A stretch of 35,523 bases of DNA, from positions 1 through 35,523 of the forward strand of contig JAQBYB010000025.1 of the NCBI GenBank assembly GCA_027624235.1. Direction: 5' to 3'. The notes beneath the pieces were generated by a model, which saw only the letters and a program-made list of their open reading frames with translations, made no database searches and was not told the origin of the DNA. Within the stretch, counting starts at the first letter, position 1, and the number at the start of each line of letters is the position of its first letter. This DNA is from Pseudomonadota bacterium. GTDB taxonomy: Bacteria > Pseudomonadota > Alphaproteobacteria > Rhodospirillales > Casp-alpha2. Of the stretch, positions 22,457-29,789 are shown one piece after another. The position numbers and the translations under genes were made by a program.

Positions 22457-23113
22457 TTAATTTTTCCTGAGTTTTTTCTTGGCAATTTCAAGGGTGAGGT
22501 TATCCACCGGGCCCTCGGCAATGGTCACATTCACCGGAGTCACGGAATAGTGGCGGTGGGAAAAGCTGACATTCAGCTTCCATTCTCCCGCCGGCACGTT
22601 GTTGATGGTGAACGGGCCAGGCTCTTTAACGATGGCGTAGAACGGAGACGGGACGACAATGACGGAACCTTCCATGTTTTTATGGACGGAACAGTAATAT
22701 TTGACGATGCCCGGCTTGGGGAAATCGACAACCAGTTTTTTCCCCTTACTAATTAAGCCGATATCGAATTTTTGCGTCTTGCTCAGGGAATAGACGTTGT
22801 GATCGATATCGCGTTCTTCATCATTATGGAACACGATTTTGCTGCCGGCGACAACGACAACCACCCCCGGTTTGAAAACCCGGTCCTTTTGGGTGACGAT
22901 TATATCGGCCATAGCCTTGGTGGCCATGGCATTCACCGGCTCGAGAAAAACGATAAGATTTTTAAGTTTCTTGCCGCCGGCGACCTTGAGGTCGCCGGAA
23001 ACCGTTGCCGCATACGCAATTCGTGGGCCTGAAAAGACCCCCAGCAGGGCAGCAAATACAAATGCTGCGCGCAACCCGGGCGCCAATATCTGCCATAATC
23101 TGAATGTCGTCAT
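22457..23113 (-). CDS. Secreted blue-copper (cupredoxin) domain protein
   Basis: The 218-residue protein has a signal peptide (cleavage near RIAYA-A), a cupredoxin domain and a C-terminal beta domain (FTINNVPAGEWKLNVSFSHRHYSVTPVNVTI) like carboxypeptidase-regulatory folds. Type-1 copper ligands are visible: His105 (DIDHNVYS), Cys141, His144 and Met147 (YYCSVHKNMEG). Relatives are often labelled methylamine utilisation protein, but there is no methylamine gene set here, so that name should not be carried over. GGGAGG precedes the ATG. First gene of the three-gene operon ending in the cyclase; an electron-transfer or copper/redox-sensing role is inferred only. Confidence 0.85.
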   Translation of the reverse strand: MTTFRLWQILAPGLRAAFVFAALLGVFSGPRIAYAATVSGDLKVAGGKKLKNLIVFLEPVNAMATKAMADIIVTQKDRVFKPGVVVVVAGSKIVFHNDEERDIDHNVYSLSKTQKFDIGLISKGKKLVVDFPKPGIVKYYCSVHKNMEGSVIVVPSPFYAIVKEPGPFTINNVPAGEWKLNVSFSHRHYSVTPVNVTIAEGPVDNLTLEIAKKKLRKN

Positions 23114-23142
23114 GTGACCTCCCGATTCCGCCGGCGCCTTTT

Positions 23143-23148
23143 TTTATA
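23143..23148 (-). promoter_or_regulatory. Candidate extended -10 box of the cupredoxin-cyclase operon
   Basis: On the minus strand TGCTATAAA (an extended -10) lies about 30 bp before the cupredoxin ATG, inside an A/T-rich tract. No good -35 is seen, which is acceptable for extended -10 promoters. Confidence 0.4.
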
Positions 23149-23298
23149 GCATTTTTTTAAACCCCTAAAATTACTTAAATTTTGCCTATCCTTTTTTCTT
23201 GCATCCCCAGCCAGTGGGATTACCCTTTTATGGTCTTAACAACAAACGGGGTTAACCCGTGGCCTAATCGTTAACATTCACGATTTCGGGAGTATCCT

Positions 23299-25329
23299 AT
23301 GGCTTCAAAAGCGCCAGCCGGGCCGAGAGTCGCCACCATCGTCGGGCCCTACCTTTGCGGAAAAACGGCCCTGTTTGAAAGCATCCTGACCCTCACCGGA
23401 GCAATCGGGCGCAAGGGCTCGTCGAAAGACGGCTATGCCGTCGGTGACGGAACGCCGGAAGCAGTCAAACGCCAGATGAGCACCGAGGTCAACATCGCTT
23501 CCACCGAGTATCTGGGAGAGTCCTGGACATTTCTAGACTGCCCCGGTTCAGTTGAAATGTTACAGGAACCCATAAACGCCCTGATGGTCGCCGACACCGC
23601 CGTCGTCGTCTGCGAAGCCGACCCCTCAAGGGCCCTGACCGTGGCGCCAGTGCTAAAATTTCTGGACGAAAATGACATTCCCCATATCCTGTTCATCAAC
23701 AAGATGGACACCGCAATTGCCGGCGTCAAAGAGGCCCTTGAGGCGCTTCAGGTTCATTCCAAGCGTCCGTTGGTGCTTCGTGAAATTCCCATTCGTGAAA
23801 ATGATAAAATCATCGGGCACGTCGATCTGGTCAGCGAACGGGCTTTCGAATGGAGCCCCGGAAAACCATCGGAATTAATCGAGATTCCAGGTCCCATCCA
23901 AAATAGCGAGGCCGAAGCCCGCACCGAGCTTCTGGAAAGCCTGGCGGATTTCGATGACGCCCTGCTGGAAAGCCTGCTGGAAGACGTCATCCCGTCATCG
24001 GAAGAAATCTACAACAGCCTGACCAACGACCTGCAGCGCAGTTTCATCGTGCCGGTATTCATTGGATCGGCCGAGCAAGACAATGGCGTCCGCCGACTGT
24101 TGAAGGCGCTGCGTCACGAGTGCCCCGACGCACCGGCAACGGCCGAGCGGCTCGGGATCGACGGTGGCGACGGGGTTTTGGCGCAAGTGTTCAAGACCGT
24201 TCACGCCGGGCATGCCGGAAAAATGAGCTTTGCGCGGATTTGGCGAGGCGAGGTCACTGATGGCATGACCCTCAATGAGGAGCGAGTCAGCGGGATGCAC
24301 CGGGTCCTGGGAAAAAAGCACGACAAACTGAGCAAGGCCGGCGCCGGCGATATTGTTGCCTTGGGAAGAATGGATGGCGTTAAAACCGGCGCTACCCTGT
24401 CCGAAAATGGCACCGCCGCCGATATCCGTTGGCCTGATCCGCTCAAACCCCTGTTCGCGTTAGCCATTCATACCGAGCACCGCGAAGATGAGGTCAAGCT
24501 TTCGGTGGCATTGGCCAAGCTGGCCGACCAGGACCCGTCGATATCCTACGGGCCTGACCCGGACACCGGGGAATTTCTGCTTTGGGGCCAGGGTGAAATG
24601 CATTTGCTGATCACCATTGAACGGCTCAAGGATCGCTTCGACCTGAACATCATCTCCGACCGGCCTCAAATTCCCTATAAGGAAACCATCAGAAAACCGA
24701 TTTCCCAACATTCCCGGCACAAGAAGCAAACTGGCGGTCACGGCGAATTCGGCGACGTCCACCTGGACATCAAACCCCTGCCCCGCGGTTCCGGTTTTAT
24801 ATTCGACCAAACCATCACCGGCGGCGTCGTGCCCAAGCAATACATCCCGGCGGTCGAACTCGGCGTTAAGGATTTCATGTCGCGCGGGCCGCTTGGATTT
24901 AGCGTTGTCGATATATCCGTAACGCTAACCGATGGCCAATTCCATGCCGTCGATAGTTCAGAAATGGCCTTCAAGAAAGCCGCCGGCCAGGCCATGCGGG
25001 AGGGCATGCCCAATTGTAGCCCGGTCCTGTTGGAACCCGTTTTCAAGGTCGTTCTTATCTTGCCCAACGAGTTTACCTCGAAAATACAACGCCTGATCAG
25101 CGGACGGCGAGGGCATATTCAGGGCTTCGATGCGAAACAGGGGTGGGAAGGTTGGGACGAGGTTTCGGTTCAGTTGCCGCAATCCGAAATGTACGATCTG
25201 ATCATCGAACTGCGGTCGATGACGCAAGGCGTCGGCACCTTCCAATATGAATTTGATCATCTGCAGGAATTTTCGGGCAAAGCCGCCGATACCGTCGTTT
25301 CCCAACGCGCAACCGCCCACGGACACTAA
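23299..25329 (+). CDS. Elongation factor G-like GTPase
   Basis: The 676-residue protein has the domain order of EF-G. The GTPase domain carries G1 GPYLCGKT (16-23), G3 DCPGS (80-84) and G4 NKMD (134-137). Domains II to V follow, including GQGEMHLLITIERLKDRF and the domain IV/V start PYKETIRKPISQ. It is clearly divergent from canonical EF-G: AHIDAGKTT is replaced in G1, and G3 has Ser in place of the catalytic His of DTPGH. Such EF-G-like paralogues occur in alphaproteobacteria beside a normal fusA; their role is not settled. GGGAG precedes the ATG. It stands alone, divergent from the cupredoxin operon, with a GGGTTAACCC palindrome at 23249-23258 upstream. Confidence 0.88.
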   Translation: MASKAPAGPRVATIVGPYLCGKTALFESILTLTGAIGRKGSSKDGYAVGDGTPEAVKRQMSTEVNIASTEYLGESWTFLDCPGSVEMLQEPINALMVADTAVVVCEADPSRALTVAPVLKFLDENDIPHILFINKMDTAIAGVKEALEALQVHSKRPLVLREIPIRENDKIIGHVDLVSERAFEWSPGKPSELIEIPGPIQNSEAEARTELLESLADFDDALLESLLEDVIPSSEEIYNSLTNDLQRSFIVPVFIGSAEQDNGVRRLLKALRHECPDAPATAERLGIDGGDGVLAQVFKTVHAGHAGKMSFARIWRGEVTDGMTLNEERVSGMHRVLGKKHDKLSKAGAGDIVALGRMDGVKTGATLSENGTAADIRWPDPLKPLFALAIHTEHREDEVKLSVALAKLADQDPSISYGPDPDTGEFLLWGQGEMHLLITIERLKDRFDLNIISDRPQIPYKETIRKPISQHSRHKKQTGGHGEFGDVHLDIKPLPRGSGFIFDQTITGGVVPKQYIPAVELGVKDFMSRGPLGFSVVDISVTLTDGQFHAVDSSEMAFKKAAGQAMREGMPNCSPVLLEPVFKVVLILPNEFTSKIQRLISGRRGHIQGFDAKQGWEGWDEVSVQLPQSEMYDLIIELRSMTQGVGTFQYEFDHLQEFSGKAADTVVSQRATAHGH

Positions 25330-25484
25330 GTTTTCCGGACAATCGCGAAAAGGTTAACGTCAAATTAAGGTTTTTCGGCCTGTCGGTAGCAATTTGTTGC
25401 GTAGTTTGCTAGTATTCCGGCAACTTCACAGATCAATATGGCTTCAATTAACTTCGTGGTTCTATCCCGAAGGATAGGTTTTGG

Positions 25485-26573
25485 GTGGCGATTTCATCTG
25501 TCAGCGGGTCCGGGTATTCGATTTTATCGCTGCAATCCAGGCTGCAAAAATTTACGTCCGACCGATTGGCCCGCGATCAAGCCGCCATTTTAAACGGCTT
25601 CTCGCATAAGACCAGCGCACAACAACGGGTAGGCGCCCAGTGGGAGGCATTGCGGCCGAACATCGACAGTGCTGTCAGCTATCTACAAGACCTCAAATCC
25701 CGTGTTGAAGAAATTAAAGTGTACGTCCGCAAGCTTGCCGACCTTGAGAACAGGGCGCGCACCGGCACCGCCAGCCAAATCGCCCAATATGTCTTCCAAT
25801 TCGATGATACGCTGCGCAAGCTCAACCAGGCGGCCAACGCCACCTCGCAACGGCCCAATCTTATCGGCGGCACATTCGCCAACGATTATTCCTACATCAA
25901 CGACATTACGAACGGCCAAGCGTCCTTCGCCTATAACGACCTGTCCAGCAACTACACTATTGTCGATTCCGGCGGCAACACCTGGGCCAAGAGTACCTCA
26001 ACCGACAGAATCGTGATCAACGGCAACCGGGTCGCGGATAACTCAAATACGTCGTCGTTGGTGCAATACGACTCATCGGGGAACGCCACCGGCATAAGCG
26101 CCGTGATCACCCAGGATTTACAACTCGACAGCCTCAGCGGCAACAGCATCGGGTTTACCCAAATTTCGACCTCGACCAGCTTCACCGGCGCGACGCTATC
26201 CACCAGTGGCCTGAATATTCTCGACTCATGGGCCTATGCGGGGCTTGCCACGTCGGCGGGCCGGGCCAGGGCCGCCAGCGCCATCGAGTCAGCGTTGACC
26301 ACCGTCAATGCCAAGATCCAAGTTTACGGAAGCGCCCTGTCCAGGGCCACGTTCGACAGTGGTTTTGCCGAAATCTACGCCGCCGGCACCAACGGCAGAA
26401 TTTCGACCCTTAATCGGCAACAGCTTCTCGCCATGCAGGAAAGCTCCCAGGCGGCCGTCCGCAATATCCAAGCGGGCAACTTCGCGATTAACCGCAATAG
26501 CGGACTGAGGGCAAGCTACATGGCCTTGCTTAAAACCGGATCACCCGGCACGTTTTTTAATATCCAGACCTAA
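25485..26573 (+). CDS. Flagellin-like (FlgL/FliC-type architecture) protein, unassigned
   Basis: The start is a GTG at 25485 after AAGGATAGG. The 362-residue product has no signal peptide. Helical ends flank a Ser/Thr/Asn/Gly-rich middle (about 135-235), as in flagellins and hook-associated proteins. The N-terminal helical part contains QFDDTLRKLNQAANA followed by RPNLIGG, similar in pattern to the flagellin stretch before N-G-x-N-L-L. The C-terminal part has VNAKIQVYGSALSRATFDSGFAEI. Cysteine is absent. No flagellar genes lie nearby. An orphan secreted filament-like or adhesin protein is possible; I would not call it a functional flagellin from this alone. Confidence 0.6.
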   Translation: MAISSVSGSGYSILSLQSRLQKFTSDRLARDQAAILNGFSHKTSAQQRVGAQWEALRPNIDSAVSYLQDLKSRVEEIKVYVRKLADLENRARTGTASQIAQYVFQFDDTLRKLNQAANATSQRPNLIGGTFANDYSYINDITNGQASFAYNDLSSNYTIVDSGGNTWAKSTSTDRIVINGNRVADNSNTSSLVQYDSSGNATGISAVITQDLQLDSLSGNSIGFTQISTSTSFTGATLSTSGLNILDSWAYAGLATSAGRARAASAIESALTTVNAKIQVYGSALSRATFDSGFAEIYAAGTNGRISTLNRQQLLAMQESSQAAVRNIQAGNFAINRNSGLRASYMALLKTGSPGTFFNIQT

Positions 26574-26598
26574 TCCGCCGCCTCATTTCCAGGCCCAC

Positions 26599-26628
26599 AA
26601 AAAAAGACCCCCGCCTAAAAGGCGGGGG
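26599..26628 (-). terminator. Strong Rho-independent terminator (minus strand)
   Basis: An 8-bp GC stem (CCCCCGCC/GGCGGGGG, loop of 5) at 26608-26628 is followed on the minus strand by TCTTTTTTT (26599-26607). On the plus strand only a short TTT follows, so it mainly ends minus-strand transcription, possibly also that of the flagellin-like gene. Confidence 0.85.
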
Positions 26629-26890
26629 CGAGTTTAAACAGGGAGGCTTCACGTCTGGGAGACGTAGGGGCTGCCCGGGGGGGGTGGGCGGTCCCGATCC
26701 AGGCTTGGGGCCTGGACTTCTCCGGCACATTGTCCGGAAAACTCTTTGCAATGCTGCAATGCAACATCGCGTGAATAGAATATATGAATCTCCGCCCTGT
26801 TTTTCCACCCATAATGCCGCATTGCAGCCATGCGTCCAATGCATGGCTGCAACATACTGATTTAATTCGTATTTTAATAATAACCCCGAT
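26629..26890 (-). ncRNA. Candidate structured small RNA upstream of the terminator
   Basis: The 339-bp stretch 26574-26912 holds no convincing gene. On the minus strand it carries a series of hairpins leading into the strong terminator: a perfect 12-bp stem TTGCAGCCATGC/GCATGGCTGCAA with 7-nt loop (26822-26852), TCCGG/CCGGA (26721-26738), CCAGGC/GCCTGG (26699-26715) and ACGTC/GACGT (26651-26665). An A/T-rich region with TAAAAT-like boxes at about 26860-26885 could supply a promoter. Alternatively this is just the long 3' end of the LysR/trxB transcript. I do not recognise a known RNA family. Confidence 0.4.
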
Positions 26891-26912
26891 ACCTTGGGGG
26901 TGAATTTCAGAC

Positions 26913-27803
26913 TCAGGCGACCCCACCGGCCATTCTTCGGGCCAGAAAATCCCCCAAAACGCCGATTCGCTTCGATTTTCGCAACTCTTCCGGATAGACG
27001 AAATAGACATCCAGGCTGGAGCCAGGAATCTCCGGCAATACCTCAACCAGGTTACGCCCTTCGCGGCTCATGTATTCCGGCAACGCCGCAATGCCAAGGC
27101 CGCTTCGAACGGCCCGGTAAATACCATAGATGCTGTTGACCCTGAGGATCGGCTCACGCGGCGGCCCGGATTTAATGCCGGCGTTCAACAGCAGGTTGAG
27201 GTTGCCGACCGGCGGCGTCGCGTCCTCGCCATAGACAATAATACTGTGATGATCGAGATCCTCGACGGTTTTCGGCATGCCCCGCGCCTCAAGGTATTCC
27301 GGCGCCGCGTAGTTGCGATAATTCATCTTCATCAGGTGGCGCTGGATCAAATCCGGCTGGGTCGGCGGCATCATCCGGATGGCGGCGTCGGCCTCGCGCA
27401 TGGACAGGTCCAGTTCGGTATCGGCCAACACCAACGAAACATCGATCTCCGGATACAGGCCGACGAATTCCTTAATCCGGGGCGTCAGCCAGATCGAGCC
27501 GAAGGCGACTGTGGTGGTGATCTTTAAGGGCCCCTGGGGCTTTTCCTTAACGTCGGCAATACGGGCCTCGGCCATGGCCAGCTTGGCAAAGACCTCGTGC
27601 GCGGTTTCAAATAAATGCTCGCCCTGTTCGGTCAGCTTGAGGCCGCGGGCGTGGCGGTGGAACAGCTTGACCTTAAGGCTGTTTTCCAGCGTTGAAATCT
27701 GGCGGCTGACGGCGGATTGCGACAGGGTCAGCCGCTCGCCAGCGTGGGTGAAGCTGCCAGCTTCGGCAACGGCGTGGAAAACGCGCAGCTTATCCCAATC
27801 CAT
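26913..27803 (-). CDS. LysR-family transcriptional regulator
   Basis: The 296-residue protein has the N-terminal winged helix-turn-helix (MDWDKLRVFHAVAEAGSFTHAGERLTLSQSAVSRQISTLE) and the effector domain starting at about residue 93 (LKITTTVAFGSIWLTPRIKEF). It starts 10 nt after the trxB stop, so the two are probably co-transcribed, an order I recall from other Rhodospirillales. The effector is unknown; a link to thiol redox balance is suggested only by position. Confidence 0.92.
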   Translation of the reverse strand: MDWDKLRVFHAVAEAGSFTHAGERLTLSQSAVSRQISTLENSLKVKLFHRHARGLKLTEQGEHLFETAHEVFAKLAMAEARIADVKEKPQGPLKITTTVAFGSIWLTPRIKEFVGLYPEIDVSLVLADTELDLSMREADAAIRMMPPTQPDLIQRHLMKMNYRNYAAPEYLEARGMPKTVEDLDHHSIIVYGEDATPPVGNLNLLLNAGIKSGPPREPILRVNSIYGIYRAVRSGLGIAALPEYMSREGRNLVEVLPEIPGSSLDVYFVYPEELRKSKRIGVLGDFLARRMAGGVA

Positions 27804-27813
27804 ACCATTCTAC

Positions 27814-28779
27814 CTATTCAGCCGCCTCAACGGCGTCGGCCTGCTCGGCGAGGTAGCGCTCGGCTTCCAAGGCGCCCATGCAGCCGGTGCCCGCCGCGGT
27901 CACCGCCTGGCGATAGATGTGGTCCTGAACATCGCCGGCGGCAAAGACGCCGTCGATGTTGGTCCGGGTGGTCCCCGGCGTGGTCAGGATGTAGCCGTTT
28001 TCGTCCATATCGATCTGGCCCTTGAAAATCCCGGAATTCGGCGTGTGGCCGATGGCGATAAAGACGCCGTCGACGGCAATGTCCGAGACCTTTCCGGTGT
28101 TGACGTTCTTGACCTTGATGCCGGTGACGCCGGGCGGGTTTTCATCGCCGACGACTTCATCGAGGACATTGTTCCATACCGCTTCGACCTTGTCGTTTTT
28201 AAATAATCGATCCTGCAAAATTTTCTCGGCGCGCAATGCGTCGCGGCGGTGGACCAAATAAACCTTGGTGGCGAAATTGGTCAGGAACAACGCCTCTTCG
28301 ACCGCCGTATTGCCGCCGCCGATCACCGCCACCGGTTTGTCGCGGAAGAAAAACCCGTCGCAAGTGGCGCACGCCGAAACCCCATAGCCGGCAAACTTCT
28401 GCTCGCTTTCAAGGCCCAGCCACCGCGCGGTTGCGCCGGTGGCGATAATGACGGTATCGCCGGTGTACAGGTCGCCGGAATCGCCCTTGGCCTGAAAAGG
28501 CCGCTTCGAAAAATCGGTTTCGACGATGATGTCTTCAAACATGGTGGTGCCGACGTTCCTGGCCTGGGCCTCCATCTGTTCCATCAGCCACGGCCCCTGA
28601 ATCGGCTCGGCAAAACCGGGATAGTTTTCGACCTCGGTGGTGATCGTCAACTGCCCGCCCGGTTGCAGGCCGCGCACCAACATCGGCTTGAGGTTGGCCC
28701 GGGACGCATAGACGGCGGCCGTATAGCCGGCGGCGCCGGAACCGATGATTAATACTTTTGAATGGTGGGAGGCAGGCAT
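27814..28779 (-). CDS. trxB: Thioredoxin reductase
   Basis: NADPH-dependent flavoenzyme that reduces thioredoxin in the cytosol. The 321 residues include the FAD site GSGAAGYTAA (13-22), the redox pair Cys137-Ala-Thr-Cys140 (ACATCDG), the NADPH motif GGGNTAVEEA (154-163), and the C-terminal FAD block FAAGDVQDHIYRQAVTAAGTGC. AAGGA precedes the ATG. A good sigma70-like promoter lies at 28826-28854. Followed closely by the LysR gene. Confidence 0.96.
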   Translation of the reverse strand: MPASHHSKVLIIGSGAAGYTAAVYASRANLKPMLVRGLQPGGQLTITTEVENYPGFAEPIQGPWLMEQMEAQARNVGTTMFEDIIVETDFSKRPFQAKGDSGDLYTGDTVIIATGATARWLGLESEQKFAGYGVSACATCDGFFFRDKPVAVIGGGNTAVEEALFLTNFATKVYLVHRRDALRAEKILQDRLFKNDKVEAVWNNVLDEVVGDENPPGVTGIKVKNVNTGKVSDIAVDGVFIAIGHTPNSGIFKGQIDMDENGYILTTPGTTRTNIDGVFAAGDVQDHIYRQAVTAAGTGCMGALEAERYLAEQADAVEAAE

Positions 28780-28825
28780 GGTGGCGGAATTCCTTCACGG
28801 CAAACGATAATGCTAAAGACGCCCT

Positions 28826-28854
28826 AAGATAGGAACACCACACTCCCAGGGCAA
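28826..28854 (-). promoter_or_regulatory. Candidate trxB promoter
   Basis: On the minus strand TTGCCC (28849-28854), a 17-bp spacer and TATCTT (28826-28831) lie about 47 bp before the trxB ATG. Both boxes match consensus at four of six positions. Confidence 0.45.
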
Positions 28855-28876
28855 GTCAGGCCATGCCGCCGGCACG

Positions 28877-29089
28877 CTATGGAGCCGGGCAGCTTTTAGC
28901 GGGCACGAAGACCAGCGACAGCCCGGCGGCTTCCAGGAGCACGGCGCCGCCCGGCAAATCGGTGGTCTTCACCGGCTTTCCCTGGCGACGCATTTGGGCG
29001 GTGAAATCCTGGGGGCTGGCGACGTCCTTCAACACGTCCTTTCGCTTCGCCGCCTCGGCAAGACGCAAACAGTCGCCATGACGGCCCAT
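28877..29089 (-). CDS. Small protein of unknown function (70 aa), possibly the frameshifted end of a secreted protein
   Basis: The ATG at 29089 overlaps the stop of the preceding 26-codon ORF as TGATG. The product starts MGRHGDCLRLAEAAKRKD and ends LLEAAGLSLVFVPAKSCPAP, with two cysteines (positions 7 and 67) that could form a disulfide. Upstream of the ATG the same frame stays open for seven more codons reading AEEWRL, which look protein-like. I therefore cannot decide between a coupled two-gene unit and one gene, signal anchor plus this domain, split by a frameshift. I do not recognise the family. Confidence 0.5.
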   Translation of the reverse strand: MGRHGDCLRLAEAAKRKDVLKDVASPQDFTAQMRRQGKPVKTTDLPGGAVLLEAAGLSLVFVPAKSCPAP

Positions 29090-29169
29090 CAGCCGCCATT
29101 CCTCAGCCAAGACAGTAGTAGACCGAATAAGAATGCGGCGACCAAGAGAGACATTAAAATTTTCCCCAT
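29089..29169 (-). CDS. 26-residue hydrophobic peptide (single membrane segment or signal anchor)
   Basis: The peptide is MGKILMSLLVAAFLFGLL followed by LSWLRNGG: a short basic start, a hydrophobic stretch, then Trp-Leu-Arg. It looks like a small membrane protein or a signal peptide. GGAGG at 29189-29193 is 19 nt from this ATG, too far to be ideal; an ATG five codons in (29154) has GGGGA in front. It overlaps the next ORF by TGATG and is divergent from the Lrp gene. Confidence 0.45.
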   Translation of the reverse strand: MGKILMSLLVAAFLFGLLLSWLRNGG

Positions 29170-29218
29170 GAGATACGCTTGCGGCTTTCCTCCGGGTAAG
29201 TTAATTTCGTAATTCAGC

Positions 29219-29240
29219 AATAATATTGCGCAATATTATT
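29219..29240. promoter_or_regulatory. Perfect 22-bp palindrome, probable operator of the Lrp/AsnC regulator
   Basis: AATAATATTGC is followed directly by its exact complement GCAATATTATT, centred on TGCGCA. It lies between the divergent small ORFs (start 29169) and the regulator (start 29274). Lrp/AsnC proteins commonly bind A/T-rich dyads at their own promoters, so autoregulation is a fair inference. Confidence 0.6.
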
Positions 29241-29273
29241 CTTTACTCTATTCCAGGGGATGCCGGAGAAACC

Positions 29274-29783
29274 ATGCAAAAAGTCAAACTCGACCGCATC
29301 GACCGCCGCATCCTGCATGACCTTCAAGCCGAAGGCCGCATCACCAATGTCGAGCTATCCAAACGCGCCGGTATCTCGGCGCCGCCGTGCCTGAGAAGAG
29401 TGCGGGCGTTGGAAGACGCCGGCTATATCCGCGGCTACCATGCCTGCCTGGACCCCAAGGCGCTCGGCTATCACGTTACCGTTTTCGCCCAGGTCGGGTT
29501 GTCGTCTCAGGCCGAACCGGACCTGGAGGCATTCGAGACCACCGTCCAGGGTTGGCCCGAGGTGCGGGAATGTTTCATGCTCGCCGGCGAAACCGATTTC
29601 CTGCTCAAGATCGTCGCCGCCGACTGGGACGCCTATCAGGCGTTCCTGACCACCAAACTGACGGCGACGCCCAACATCAACCATGTGCGCTCGTCGTTAT
29701 CGATCCGCGCCGCCAAGACAGAGCCGGGGGTGCCCATCGATCTGAACGTGCCGGGAGATAACGCCGGCGACGAAGAGGCTTAA
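29274..29783 (+). CDS. Lrp/AsnC-family transcriptional regulator
   Basis: The 169-residue protein has the N-terminal helix-turn-helix (LDRIDRRILHDLQAEGRITNVELSKRAGISAPPCLRRVRALEDAGYIRGY) and the RAM ligand-binding domain (VTVFAQVGLSSQ... EVRECFMLAGETDFLLKIVAADWDAYQAFL). GGAGAAACC precedes the ATG at 29274; the frame runs further upstream but into the palindrome region. The C-terminal tail VPGDNAGDEEA is acidic. The ligand, probably an amino acid, cannot be read from sequence. A perfect palindrome sits 33 bp upstream. Confidence 0.92.
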   Translation: MQKVKLDRIDRRILHDLQAEGRITNVELSKRAGISAPPCLRRVRALEDAGYIRGYHACLDPKALGYHVTVFAQVGLSSQAEPDLEAFETTVQGWPEVRECFMLAGETDFLLKIVAADWDAYQAFLTTKLTATPNINHVRSSLSIRAAKTEPGVPIDLNVPGDNAGDEEA

Positions 29784-29789
29784 GTCCCG

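Noticed and set aside
22457-23113. Label 'methylamine utilisation protein' for the cupredoxin
   Set aside because: No methylamine dehydrogenase or accessory gene is nearby; only the copper-site motif is supported.
23249-23258. GGGTTAACCC palindrome upstream of the EF-G-like gene
   Set aside because: Short dyad expected by chance at this GC content; mentioned only in the gene entry.
25377-25397. GG-N10-GC pattern resembling a sigma54 promoter before the flagellin-like gene
   Set aside because: Only the GG/GC core fits; the flanking TGGCAC and TTGCA positions do not.
26615-27046. Minus-strand open frames between the terminator and LysR
   Set aside because: They overlap the LysR 3' end, lack ribosome sites, and have repetitive Trp/Arg/Pro text; the stem-rich DNA fits RNA better.
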